Source of the DNA: Clostridiales bacterium
Lineage (GTDB): Bacteria > Bacillota > Clostridia > Christensenellales > CAG-138
Direction of reading: 5' to 3'
DNA: 64,000 nucleotides
Assembly (NCBI GenBank): GCA_004558525.1
Contig: SFCQ01000007.1
Span: 1-64,000, forward strand
Shown here: positions 17,618 to 26,429 of the stretch, piece after piece
How the letters are laid out: the number at the start of each line of letters is the position of its first letter
How positions within the stretch are numbered: the stretch's first letter is position 1
Program-made: the position numbers and the translations under genes
Notes under the pieces: generated by a model
Seen by the model: only the letters and a program-made list of their open reading frames with translations
What the model was told of the DNA's origin: nothing
Databases searched by the model: none

Positions 17618-20613
17618 AAAAGAGCGCAAGGTTTTTGTTTCTGCTGCTGATGCTCGTTGTGCTTGCGGCGGCGCTTATAGTATATGTTTCCATGAGCGCC
17701 AGGGAGAATCCGAGGACCGAGTCTCCCATAAGGATAAGCGAGATAATGGCAAGCAACAAGGGCTCCGTTCCTGATGAGAACGGCAGCTATTTTGACTATA
17801 TAGAGCTTTACAACATCTCCGATAAGGAGGCGGACATAACCGGCTATGGCCTGAGCGACGACATAACCGCGGGGATCAAATATGTATTCCCGCAGGGTAC
17901 AAAGCTTGGCGCCAACTCAAGGATAGTCGTTTGGTGCGCGGGGGAGGAGAAGGGCGGCCTGTACGCGCCGTTCGCGCTGAGCGCGGGCGAGAGCGCGGTG
18001 CTCTTCAACTCAACAGGCAGCGCTATAGACACGGTCATGATCAAATCCACCGCAAAGGGCAACTCATACGCCATAGGACAGAACGGCCTGTGGTCGGAGA
18101 TGCTGCCTTCGCCCGGCTATTCTAATACGGAAGAGGGCATAAGGGCATATGAAAAGTATCTGATGGAGACCGGCGAGGATTGCGGCGTATTGATTAACGA
18201 GTTTATGGCGTCAAACGCTACCACCATAGCCGATTCCTACGGCAATTACAGCGATTGGATAGAGCTTTACAATACAAACGACCAGGAGGTTGACCTCTCC
18301 GGCTTCGGCATAAGCGATAACATGGCGCAGCCTAAAAAGTATGTGCTGCCGGAGGGGACTAAGATAGAGGCGAAAGGATTCCTGCTGATATTCTGCTCCG
18401 GCAACGAAGGCCTTGGCGAATCCGGCGAGCTGCATGCGCCCTTCAGGCTCAAGGCATATGGCGAGGACATTGTGCTTGCGTCAAGGAACGGCTCTATAAT
18501 AGACAGCTATTCTTATAATTTGCAGCAGACCGATTCATCTATGGCAAGAACCGTTGATGGCGCGGGCGAGTGGCAGCAGACCAGCCACCCTACGCCCGGG
18601 TATCCAAACGATGACGAGGGCTACAGCAGGTTTATGCTCAGCGCCGCGCTGCCCAAGGGCGACGTGATAATAAGCGAAATAATGGGTAGGAACCGCTCCG
18701 CTTACAGGGCTCCGGACGGTCAATATCACGATATAATAGAGCTTAAGAACACCGGCGCTCAGCCGGTATCTCTTTTGGGCTATTCGTTGAGCGACAAGCC
18801 CAAGAACCCGAAGCGGTTCGTTTTTGGGGACGTTACCATACCCGCCGGGGGCTGCGTTGTGGTCTATGCCTGCGGCAAGGGCGCGGCGGTAAAGACGGAG
18901 GGCAGCGAGCTTTGCTGCGACTTTGGCGTGGGCAAGGAGGGGGACAGCATATACCTCTTCTCAAGCGACGGGGTGATATGCGATAAGCTTCAGGCCTCGG
19001 CCTTTCTGCCGGACGTCAGCTACGGAAGGGACGCAAGCGGAAAGCTTGCGTATTTTAGCTCGCCTACCATAGGTGCCGACAACGGCGCCGGCTATGACGG
19101 CATCACGGCCGTGCCGGTGTTTTCAAAAACGCCAGGCGTATACGACGGGGCGATCGATATAGAGCTGCAGGTACCCGAGGGGGAGACGGTGCATTATACG
19201 CTGGACTGTACCACGCCGGACGCTTCCTCGCCCGTATACACAGACCCCATAAGGGCGGAAAAGAACACCGTGATAAGGGCCGTATCCATAAGAGAGGGCT
19301 ATATAACCAATTCTACCGTCAGCGGCACGTTTTTGTTCGTATCGGATAACGTAGACCATTCCGTGCCCATAGTTACGCTCGTTACCGACCCCGATAACCT
19401 TTGGGACAGCAAGACGGGCATATACGCCTACGGCGACCAATTCGACCCCGACCTTCCGTACGGCAAGATGCTTGAGACCGCGAACTATTACAAAAAGGAT
19501 AAGACGGAGGCCAACGCATGGGAAAGGCCTGCCAGCTTCTCCCTTTTTGACGGGGCTACAAAGCTTGAGGTGTTCAACCAGAACATAGGCATACGCATAG
19601 CCGGCTCCTTTGGCCGCGGCAGGGCGCAGAAGGGCTTCAACATAATAGCGAGGGACGAATACGGCGAGGACAGGATGCGCTATAAGTTCTTCGACGGGCT
19701 TGATTATACGGAATACAAGGCGCTTGTGCTCAGGGCCGGCGCGCAGGACCAGAACCGCAGCAAGATAAGGGACGAGCTAGCCTCCGGCCTTATGCTGGGT
19801 ACGGATATAAGGGTGCTGTATCAGGCGTACAGGCCGTGCGTATTGTACCTTAACGGCGAATACTGGGGCGTGTATTTCTTAAAGGAAAAGCGCAACCGCT
19901 TCTTTGTGGCTCAGCATGAAAATACGGACAATGCTACGGATATGGTGATAGCCAAGGGCTATAAGCAGAAGAGCTATGGCGACAACAGCGATTGGGTAGC
20001 GCTGTACGACTACGCCGCCAGCCACGATCTTTCCGTTGAGGAAAACTACAACTACGTTGCCGAAAGAATGGACGTATACAGCTTTATGGATTACATGATA
20101 GCGGAGATATACAACGGCAACACAGACACCTACAACATACAGTGCTACCGGCTGAAGGGCGGCAAGTGGAAGTGGATATTCTACGACTTCTGCTGGGGCT
20201 TCCAGAACGTTGAGCATCCTTCGCTTGCGGCAAGAATGGGCGACACAGGCCTTGACGCCGCCTGCGGCAGGCTGTTCAAGTCTCTGCTTAAAAACCCTGA
20301 ATGGAAGGACGCATTCGTAAGGAGATTTGCGCAGCTTCTTAATACGGCGTTTGCACCGGAAAGGGTGACAGCACTTGTGGACGAGCTGTACGGCTATGTC
20401 CAGCCGGAGATAGCAAGGGAGCGCGAGAAGTTCAACGGCGAAACGTTTATGGGCGTAAAGCAGCCAAGGGAGAATCTTGGCAGCTACGAAAGCTTTGAAA
20501 AAGAGATAGCCAACATAAAGAAGTTCGCTGAAAAGAGGCCCGAGGTTATAAAGCAGCAGCTTAAAAGCGTGCTTGGCCTTAGCGACAGCTACATGGCGGA
20601 GGTGTTCAGGTGA
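17614..20613 (+). CDS. CotH kinase protein with three lamin-tail domains
   Basis: 999 residues, anchored or secreted through an N-terminal hydrophobic segment (about 6-28). Three lamin-tail (LTD) repeats of the type ISEIMASN ... DYIELYN ... LSGFGISD lie at about 40-155, 190-320 and 345-465. A chitobiase-like beta domain is near 500-575 (VHYTLDCTTPDASSPVYT). The CotH domain fills about 590-960: GRAQKGFNI, SKIRDELASGLM, YLNGEYWGVYFLKEK, KWKWIFYDFCWGF. CotH in Bacillus is an atypical spore-coat protein kinase; such fusions with LTD domains are widespread and their targets unknown. It joins VTC and DUF4956 genes in a recurrent triad. Confidence 0.9.
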   Translation: MKKSARFLFLLLMLVVLAAALIVYVSMSARENPRTESPIRISEIMASNKGSVPDENGSYFDYIELYNISDKEADITGYGLSDDITAGIKYVFPQGTKLGANSRIVVWCAGEEKGGLYAPFALSAGESAVLFNSTGSAIDTVMIKSTAKGNSYAIGQNGLWSEMLPSPGYSNTEEGIRAYEKYLMETGEDCGVLINEFMASNATTIADSYGNYSDWIELYNTNDQEVDLSGFGISDNMAQPKKYVLPEGTKIEAKGFLLIFCSGNEGLGESGELHAPFRLKAYGEDIVLASRNGSIIDSYSYNLQQTDSSMARTVDGAGEWQQTSHPTPGYPNDDEGYSRFMLSAALPKGDVIISEIMGRNRSAYRAPDGQYHDIIELKNTGAQPVSLLGYSLSDKPKNPKRFVFGDVTIPAGGCVVVYACGKGAAVKTEGSELCCDFGVGKEGDSIYLFSSDGVICDKLQASAFLPDVSYGRDASGKLAYFSSPTIGADNGAGYDGITAVPVFSKTPGVYDGAIDIELQVPEGETVHYTLDCTTPDASSPVYTDPIRAEKNTVIRAVSIREGYITNSTVSGTFLFVSDNVDHSVPIVTLVTDPDNLWDSKTGIYAYGDQFDPDLPYGKMLETANYYKKDKTEANAWERPASFSLFDGATKLEVFNQNIGIRIAGSFGRGRAQKGFNIIARDEYGEDRMRYKFFDGLDYTEYKALVLRAGAQDQNRSKIRDELASGLMLGTDIRVLYQAYRPCVLYLNGEYWGVYFLKEKRNRFFVAQHENTDNATDMVIAKGYKQKSYGDNSDWVALYDYAASHDLSVEENYNYVAERMDVYSFMDYMIAEIYNGNTDTYNIQCYRLKGGKWKWIFYDFCWGFQNVEHPSLAARMGDTGLDAACGRLFKSLLKNPEWKDAFVRRFAQLLNTAFAPERVTALVDELYGYVQPEIAREREKFNGETFMGVKQPRENLGSYESFEKEIANIKKFAEKRPEVIKQQLKSVLGLSDSYMAEVFR

Positions 20614-21323
20614 GCGATAAGGCTAAAACGCCTGGCGAAAAGGGTTACAGGCACGAGCTTAAGTACTATATAACCTTAGGCGAATACGAGCTGCTGCAAA
20701 GGAAGCTTTCGCTTACGATGGAAAGGGACGCCTTTGCGAAAAAAAACGGCGGAGAGTATTTTATACGCAGCCTTTACTTTGACGACAGGGACGATTCCGC
20801 CTTCAGGGAAAAGCTCAGCGGCATTGACGAGCGCGACAAGTTCCGCATACGCATATACGATATGCGCGACGACGTTATAAAGCTTGAATGTAAGCACAAG
20901 TCCAACGGCTATATAAAAAAGCAGTCCATTGGCCTTTCAAGGAAGGAATATGAAAAGCTTATGTCCGGAGACAGACTCTTCCTTCTCAACAGGCCGGAGC
21001 CGTTTGCGCGCAGAATGTACCTTGAATTTGCCCAAAGGGCGCTTAAGCCCGCCGTTATAGTGGACTATACAAGGGAAGCCTTTGTTTTCCCTATGGAGGA
21101 TGTAAGGGTAACGTTTGATAAAAACGTCCGCACCGGCCTAAGATCGGTGGATATGTTTAACGCCGGCATTCCGACATACCCTGTTATAGACGATTACGGC
21201 ATGGTGCTGGAGATCAAGTTCAACCGCTTCTTGCCAACATATATACGCTCGCTTTTGCAGCTTGAAGCGAGCCAAAGGAGCGCGATAAGCAAATATGTGC
21301 TGTGCAGAAGGTTTGAGCTGTAG
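20610..21323 (+). CDS. VTC-domain polyphosphate polymerase-like protein
   Basis: 237 residues, GTG start overlapping the CotH stop (GTGA). VTC tunnel motifs: RHELKYYI near residue 13, RSLYFDD, DKFRIRIYD, LECKHKSNGYIKKQ, VDYTREAF and the closing VLEIKFNRFLP. These Arg/Lys/Glu residues line the polyphosphate tunnel of the yeast VTC4 catalytic domain. Membrane functions are probably supplied by the neighbouring DUF4956 protein. Polyphosphate synthesis is the family prediction, and the CotH link suggests phosphate chemistry at the cell surface or spore. Confidence 0.9.
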   Translation: MSDKAKTPGEKGYRHELKYYITLGEYELLQRKLSLTMERDAFAKKNGGEYFIRSLYFDDRDDSAFREKLSGIDERDKFRIRIYDMRDDVIKLECKHKSNGYIKKQSIGLSRKEYEKLMSGDRLFLLNRPEPFARRMYLEFAQRALKPAVIVDYTREAFVFPMEDVRVTFDKNVRTGLRSVDMFNAGIPTYPVIDDYGMVLEIKFNRFLPTYIRSLLQLEASQRSAISKYVLCRRFEL

Positions 21324-21435
21324 CAGGCCGTATGCGGTATTGTCCCTGTAAGCGCGGCAATATATGCCGATATGCGGCTATGATGCAATAAGGATGAACA
21401 TATAACACATTAAATACACGGAGGAACACTACAAC

Positions 21436-22092
21436 ATGAACGATTTCAGCTTTGCGGACATTTTTACCTTGAGCATGAGCCCGCTAAGGGTCCTGATCAC
21501 GCTGCTGCTGGCGCTTGCGGTGGGCGGCTTTATATGCTTTATCTACAAAAGGACCTTTGGCGGCGTGATGTATTCGCGCAACTTCAACCTTAGCCTTATC
21601 GTGCTTACCATGGTAACGTCGCTGATGCTGATGCTGATAAACAACAGCCTTGCGCTGAGCATGGGCATGGTGGGCGCGCTTTCGATAATCCGCTTCCGCA
21701 CGGCCATAAAGGACCCCATGGATACCGTTTTCATGTTCTGGAGCGTGGGCGAGGGCATAGCCTTAGGCACGAAGTTTTATGACATTGCCGTAATATCCGC
21801 CATAGTTATTGGCGTGGTGCTTGCGGCCATGGGCGCGTTCAAGTTCAAGGGAACAAGGCCGTACATACTGATAATCCACTATGACGAGGCTGCAAGCGCC
21901 CAGATAAAGCAGATGATAAAGCAGCTCCCTTCGCCAAGGCTTAAGAGCAAGACCGTACAGCGCGACGGTATAGAGCTTACCATGGAGCTTAGGCTCAAGG
22001 ATAACGAGACCGGCTTTGTGGAAAAGTTCCTGCGTGTGGACGGAGTGTATGACGCGGCCCTCATCTCTCATCAGGGAGACATAGTGAGCTGA
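21436..22092 (+). CDS. DUF4956 membrane protein
   Basis: 218 residues with GGAGG before the ATG. Four hydrophobic helices lie within residues 15-140, with the family signature SLSLIVLTMV-like helix and GALSIIRFRTAIKDPMD in the loop (about 77-93), followed by a cytosolic C-terminal domain. DUF4956 proteins occur with VTC-domain genes and are thought to be their membrane partner; that is family knowledge, not shown here. The gene is 112 bp after the VTC gene, and the gap holds no terminator. Confidence 0.9.
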   Translation: MNDFSFADIFTLSMSPLRVLITLLLALAVGGFICFIYKRTFGGVMYSRNFNLSLIVLTMVTSLMLMLINNSLALSMGMVGALSIIRFRTAIKDPMDTVFMFWSVGEGIALGTKFYDIAVISAIVIGVVLAAMGAFKFKGTRPYILIIHYDEAASAQIKQMIKQLPSPRLKSKTVQRDGIELTMELRLKDNETGFVEKFLRVDGVYDAALISHQGDIVS

Positions 22093-22103
22093 AGAACGGG
22101 GCT

Positions 22104-22146
22104 GAGAGTGTCGAAAAAGTGGCTGAGCGCCGCTTTTTTGACATTA
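22104..22146 (+). mobile_element. Solo copy of the GTGGC-hairpin element
   Basis: GAGAGTGTCGAAAAAGTGGC, a 5-base loop, then GCCGCTTTTTTGACATT. Only the joined ends are present, as at 245-288. It touches the terminator at 22146. Confidence 0.7.
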
Positions 22147-22174
22147 GGCTTCCTCTTTTGAGGGGGCCTTTTTA
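22146..22174 (+). terminator. Terminator of the CotH-VTC-DUF4956 operon
   Basis: 10-bp stem AGGCTTCCTC/GAGGGGGCCT (two G-T pairs), loop TTTT, then TTTTT. Confidence 0.8.
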
Positions 22175-22254
22175 TATGCCTGAGCGGGCCGCGGAATACT
22201 CGTTTGAGACACATACGATGCTCCGGCGGCCCCGAACTGCTTAATCATACACTT

Positions 22255-22263
22255 TTCGTCAAA
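22255..22263 (+). promoter_or_regulatory. Possible Spo0A box upstream of spoIIE-like gene
   Basis: TTCGTCAAA differs by one base from TTCGACAAA, the complement of the 0A-box consensus. In Bacillus spoIIE is activated by Spo0A~P with sigma-A. Single motif, so weak. Confidence 0.3.
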
Positions 22264-22346
22264 AGCTTCTGTACTTATTCCACAATATATGTATCCGGCA
22301 TGCATTAACATTAAAGCATATTTTGTGCGGGAGGATATGGCTGCTT

Positions 22347-23810
22347 ATGGCTATTATGGAAGCTGAAAGATCAAAGATAAAGGCCGTAAGGAACGAGGGG
22401 GATATGCCAAGATGCGGCATGGAGGCGCTCGGCGCGTTTTTAATGGCCTCCGTTGCGCGCTATGGCTGCTCGCCATTGGCTGCCGCCGTGTGCGCGGCCG
22501 CGTGGCTCGGTGCGGACAAGCCCTGCTTTGCCATGCTTGGGGCCATACTTGGCGCGGCGTATGCAAAAAGCTATATGAGCCTTTCCTCCTGCCTTGTGAT
22601 AGCGGGCATAGCGCTGCTGATAGACATGCACTGTTCTAAAAAGGGCATGGAGACGCCGGTGTATATAAGATATGCCGTGAGCATATCAGCCTGCGCGCTG
22701 CCGCTGCCGTTCATGTATGCGCAAAGGGTGTACGGCTTTGTTCTGGGTCTGTGCGCGCTTGCCGTGATAGTGCCTCTTTCCGCGGCGATAAACAGGGCGT
22801 ATGCGGCGCTTTGGGCATACATTAGGGGCAAAAGGCTGAATAACGGAGAAAAGGGCGAGATAGCGCTGCTGATGCTGCTCATATGCGTCTCAGCCCTGCT
22901 TGAAGGCACGTTTGCGTCCATATTGGCGCTAATCGCCATGCTGACGGCGGCAATTCTGATATGCCGCGCAAACAAAACAGCCGCAAGGGAGCTTAGCTTA
23001 ACAAGGCTGAAGCTAAAATGCACAGCCGAGGTGGCAAGGGAGCTTGCCCTGCACGCGCCCGGCTCCGAAGCCGAGGGTATAGCGGAGCATATGTGCGGCA
23101 TGGGCAACGCAATAGATAAGCTGAGCATGCCTAAGCGGAGACGGCGGCACAAGCTTAAGGCGGACATAGGCTCAGCCGGACAGGCAATGCAGGGCAGTCC
23201 GGCCAATGGGGACACGATATCCATACGCAGGCTTGAAAACGAGCTTTTGCTAATATTGAGCGACGGCATGGGCTCAGGCATTGAGGCGCACCGGGAAAGC
23301 GCGCTGGCGGCTTCTTTATATGGCGACCTTATGGCCATAGGCTATGATGAAGCGGACGCGGTGAGCAGCATAAACAGCTTATTGTTAAAGCCGGACAGGG
23401 CCGGCAACGCCGAGCTTTACGCCACGCTTGACGCCGCAAGGATAGACCTTGCCACGGGTGAAGCGGTAATATTGAAGCAGAGCGCTCCGCCCGCGTTTCT
23501 GCTGCGGGAAGGGCACATAACCGCCCTGTATTGCGAGGCGCCGCCGTTGGGCATACTAAAAAACGCTGACGCGGGCATAAGGCGGATAAGGCTAAAGCAG
23601 GGCGACACGCTCGTGCTTATGACGGACGGGCTTACCGATGCGCTCGGCGCGAGCCTTTTTGCCGCTATAACGGATACCGTAGGCGGCGCGAATACCGCGC
23701 TTGACGCGGCCTGCGCCATTATGGAAAGGGCATGCGGCATGGGCGCGAGGGACGACATGAGCGCAATAGTGGCACGATTTTCATGCTGTCACAAAAATGC
23801 CCAGTTTTGA
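22347..23810 (+). CDS. spoIIE: SpoIIE-like membrane serine phosphatase (PP2C)
   Basis: About 487 residues. The N-terminal half (about 25-220) holds roughly eight hydrophobic helices, fewer than the ten of Bacillus SpoIIE (about 827 residues). The C-terminal half is a SpoIIE-type PP2C domain: ILSDGMGSGIEAHRESALAA (about 305-324), LMTDGLTDA and ARDDMSAIVARF carry the metal-binding aspartates. SpoIIE dephosphorylates SpoIIAA and so frees sigma-F in the forespore. The middle FtsZ-interacting region is much shortened. The start is uncertain: GGGAGG at 22329 is far from ATG 22347, and CTG at 22341 would be better spaced. Confidence 0.85.
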   Translation: MAIMEAERSKIKAVRNEGDMPRCGMEALGAFLMASVARYGCSPLAAAVCAAAWLGADKPCFAMLGAILGAAYAKSYMSLSSCLVIAGIALLIDMHCSKKGMETPVYIRYAVSISACALPLPFMYAQRVYGFVLGLCALAVIVPLSAAINRAYAALWAYIRGKRLNNGEKGEIALLMLLICVSALLEGTFASILALIAMLTAAILICRANKTAARELSLTRLKLKCTAEVARELALHAPGSEAEGIAEHMCGMGNAIDKLSMPKRRRRHKLKADIGSAGQAMQGSPANGDTISIRRLENELLLILSDGMGSGIEAHRESALAASLYGDLMAIGYDEADAVSSINSLLLKPDRAGNAELYATLDAARIDLATGEAVILKQSAPPAFLLREGHITALYCEAPPLGILKNADAGIRRIRLKQGDTLVLMTDGLTDALGASLFAAITDTVGGANTALDAACAIMERACGMGARDDMSAIVARFSCCHKNAQF

Positions 23811-23814
23811 TACT

Positions 23815-23842
23815 TTAACACGGGGCCGCCAAATGGTATACT
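23815..23842 (+). promoter_or_regulatory. Promoter of the LOG-Usp genes
   Basis: TTAACA at 23815-23820, 16-bp spacer, TATACT at 23837-23842. Confidence 0.6.
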
Positions 23843-23899
23843 GATTGTAGCATTGGTAACATTGGCGACGCGGTATAAGCAAAGAAGAGGTGGTCCTGT

Positions 23900-24505
23900 A
23901 TGGGTAACGTGTGCATATTTGCGGCATCATCATCAAAAATAGCTGATAAGTACATATCCGCTGCATACCGGCTGGGCATGCTGCTTGCGGAGCATGGGAT
24001 AGGGCTGGTGTTCGGCGGCGGGCGCACGGGGCTTATGGGCGCATGCGCAAGGGGAGTAAAGGCCGCAGGCGGCAAAGCGATAGGCGTTATACCGAAAAAG
24101 CTGAACCAGCCCGGCATAGCGTTTGAGCATTGCGATGAGCTTATAGTTACTGCCGATATGCACGAGCGCAAGGCCACTATGGAAAGGCTAAGCTCCGCCT
24201 ATATAGCGCTTCCGGGCGGCGTAGGCACGCTTGAGGAGCTTATGGAGGTGCTTACGCTGAACCAGTTAGGGTATATAGAAGCGCCCGTTGTGGTATTCGA
24301 TCAGGACGGATTCTATGATAACCTGCTCAAGCAGCTGGACGTTTTTGCACAAGAGGGGTTTATGCACCAGGCGTGCCTTAAGCTTTTTGACAGGGCTTTG
24401 ACGCCCGAGGAGGCTGTGGACAAGCTTTTAAGCTTTGAAAGGGCCGAGCTGCCTGATAAGATAAAGGAAGCGGTAAAAGACCATGAAAAATGCAGCGCTG
24501 GATAA
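23900..24505 (+). CDS. LOG family protein (nucleoside 5'-monophosphate phosphoribohydrolase)
   Basis: 201 residues, Rossmann-like fold. FGGGRTGLMGACARG (about 40-54) binds phosphate, and ALPGGVGTLEELMEV (about 105-119) is the catalytic PGGxGTxxE motif. The family splits ribosylated nucleotide monophosphates such as cytokinin precursors; its role in bacteria is poorly known. The last 23 bases overlap the next gene. Confidence 0.9.
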   Translation: MGNVCIFAASSSKIADKYISAAYRLGMLLAEHGIGLVFGGGRTGLMGACARGVKAAGGKAIGVIPKKLNQPGIAFEHCDELIVTADMHERKATMERLSSAYIALPGGVGTLEELMEVLTLNQLGYIEAPVVVFDQDGFYDNLLKQLDVFAQEGFMHQACLKLFDRALTPEEAVDKLLSFERAELPDKIKEAVKDHEKCSAG

Positions 24506-24881
24506 TAAAACTATAATGGTGTGCGTGACGGGGCAGCGCTCCTGCGATCAGCTCATAGCAAGGGGAGTTGAAAGAAGGGGCGAAAAAGGCAAGGTCCATG
24601 TCGTTCATTGCGTGGAGACGGGCAAGAACTTTATGAACACGCCCTTTGAGTCGGACGCGATAGAGTATCTTTTCACCGCGGCGCAGCTTGCGGGCGCGGA
24701 GCTTAGCCTTATACGCACGCAGGATGTTGAGGATACCATAGTCGAATTTGCCAAGGAGAAGCAGGCGGACGTTATAGTGCTTGGCGCTCCGGGCAGGCAG
24801 AGCGGGGCCGAAACGCTTTCAATGCGGCTGCAAAGAAGGCTGCCCGATGTGGAGTTTGACGTGGTCTCCGCCGCACGGTGA
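24483..24881 (+). CDS. Universal stress protein domain protein
   Basis: 132 residues. The fold resembles the Usp domain, including the one in KdpD: TIMVCVTGQRSCDQLIARG at the start and ADVIVLGAPGRQSGAETLS with a glycine-rich nucleotide loop near the end. It starts inside the LOG gene in another frame (23-base overlap), so the two are probably translated together. No kinase domain is present. Function unknown. Confidence 0.75.
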   Translation: MKNAALDNKTIMVCVTGQRSCDQLIARGVERRGEKGKVHVVHCVETGKNFMNTPFESDAIEYLFTAAQLAGAELSLIRTQDVEDTIVEFAKEKQADVIVLGAPGRQSGAETLSMRLQRRLPDVEFDVVSAAR

Positions 24882-24966
24882 TGAACAGGGCGCACGGCAT
24901 GTTTATTAGCTGATATTGAATCGATATAACATACTATAACATCCGATGCTGGGAGGGCAGGCCGAT

Positions 24967-26262
24967 ATGCAAGCCGGTAAAGACCAAAAGGTAAAAGCAG
25001 AAGCCAACGCGGAGGCTAAAGCGAACGCGGACGCCCGCGCCAACAAAGCGGAGCAGGCGGGCGATAATGAGCAGGGCAAGCCAAGGCTGAGCGTTATATG
25101 GCGCGCGGCAAGGCGGCCCGTGGCGGTTATAGCGTTCGGCGTGCTGCTATACGAGTTCCTTGAAAACTTCGATGCCGTGATGGCGGCGCTGAAGGGCTTT
25201 TTCAGCCTGCTCACGCCCGTTTTTTTAGCCATAGCCATATCCTTCCTTGCAAACATGCCAATGCGCTTCCTTGAAAACAGGGTGTTTAAGAAATGGCGCT
25301 TAAAAAGGCTTGGCTTGAAGCGGGGGCTGTGCCTTACGCTGTCGATGCTGTTCGTGTTTGCGGTGATAGCCGCGGCGCTGCTGCTGATAATACCCAAGGC
25401 GGCGGAAAGCGTGACCAGCTTGGCCTCCGGCTTTGATGGCTACATGGCTTCGTTTACGGCATGGGCTGCCGGATTGTGGGACAGCGTACATCTTAGCGAA
25501 GAGGTGGAGCGGATAGTAATCGACTTCTGGACGAAGCTGCTTGGCTCCGTAAGCGGCTATATAAGCATAGCGGCGGAGACCGTGCTTAAGTTTACGTTCA
25601 GCGTGGTGGCGTTCGCCGTTGACCTGCTGCTTGCGATAGTTATAAGCGTGTACGCATTATACAATAAAGAAAAGCTAATATTCCAGTTCAAAAAGCTGAT
25701 AGTGGCCGTGTTCAGCGACAAGACGGCCACCGATATGCTCGATATCTGTTCAAGGGCCAACAAAACGCTGAACAACTATTTCCGCGGCATGATACTTGAG
25801 TGTACGATACTCGGCGTAATGACCTTTATACCAATGCAGCTGCTCTCCTTCCCGTATGCGCTGCTTATAAGCGTTATAGTCGGCGTGACGCAGATGGTGC
25901 CGATAATCGGCCCGTGGTGTTCAGGAGCCGTCGGCGCGCTTATAATACTGGTAACAGCCCCCGAAAAGACGATATGGTTCATAGTGCTTTTGTTAATAGT
26001 GCAGCAGCTTGAAGCTAACCTTGTCTATCCAAAGGTGGTCGGCGGCGCGGTAGGGCTTTCCGGAATATGGGTGATGATAGCCGTAATACTCGGCGGGGGG
26101 CTTTTCGGCATACCCGGGATAATACTGTGCGTGCCCGTTATGGCGATATTGTATACATTGGTGTCGGAATGGGTGAACAGAAGGGTGGAGCAGAAGCGCT
26201 TCGCACTCGGCATGCGCGATGAACCGCCTACAGAGGAGGAGATACGCAACATGATAGATTAG
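24967..26262 (+). CDS. AI-2E family transporter
   Basis: 431 residues from ATG 24967, which is better placed after GGGAGG than the in-frame ATG at 24946 that overlaps that site. An Ala/Lys/Glu-rich charged N-terminus of about 35 residues precedes seven to eight helices. The family pattern includes GVTQMVPIIGPWCSGAVGA (about 312-330) and QQLEANLVYPKVVGGAVGLS. Related proteins export signals such as AI-2 or act as Na+/H+ antiporters; the substrate is not readable here. Confidence 0.88.
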   Translation: MQAGKDQKVKAEANAEAKANADARANKAEQAGDNEQGKPRLSVIWRAARRPVAVIAFGVLLYEFLENFDAVMAALKGFFSLLTPVFLAIAISFLANMPMRFLENRVFKKWRLKRLGLKRGLCLTLSMLFVFAVIAAALLLIIPKAAESVTSLASGFDGYMASFTAWAAGLWDSVHLSEEVERIVIDFWTKLLGSVSGYISIAAETVLKFTFSVVAFAVDLLLAIVISVYALYNKEKLIFQFKKLIVAVFSDKTATDMLDICSRANKTLNNYFRGMILECTILGVMTFIPMQLLSFPYALLISVIVGVTQMVPIIGPWCSGAVGALIILVTAPEKTIWFIVLLLIVQQLEANLVYPKVVGGAVGLSGIWVMIAVILGGGLFGIPGIILCVPVMAILYTLVSEWVNRRVEQKRFALGMRDEPPTEEEIRNMID

Positions 26263-26338
26263 ACCGATCATATCTCAGATTTAGTTTTAGTTATCTACAA
26301 AAAAATTAAGGTTTTAACAAAATAAATTTGAATCAGGG

Positions 26339-26367
26339 TTTACAACAAAGCAGAAAAGCAATAGAAT
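26339..26367 (+). promoter_or_regulatory. Sigma-A promoter of the PLP-enzyme gene
   Basis: TTTACA at 26339-26344, 17-bp spacer, TAGAAT at 26362-26367. It lies in an AT-rich 168-bp gap; the transcript leader contains GGG-TTTTT-CCC. Confidence 0.7.
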
Positions 26368-26429
26368 AGGTGTATAAAGGGTTTTTCCCAAACAAAACCA
26401 AACTAAATCAGGATGGAGCGTAGCATAAC

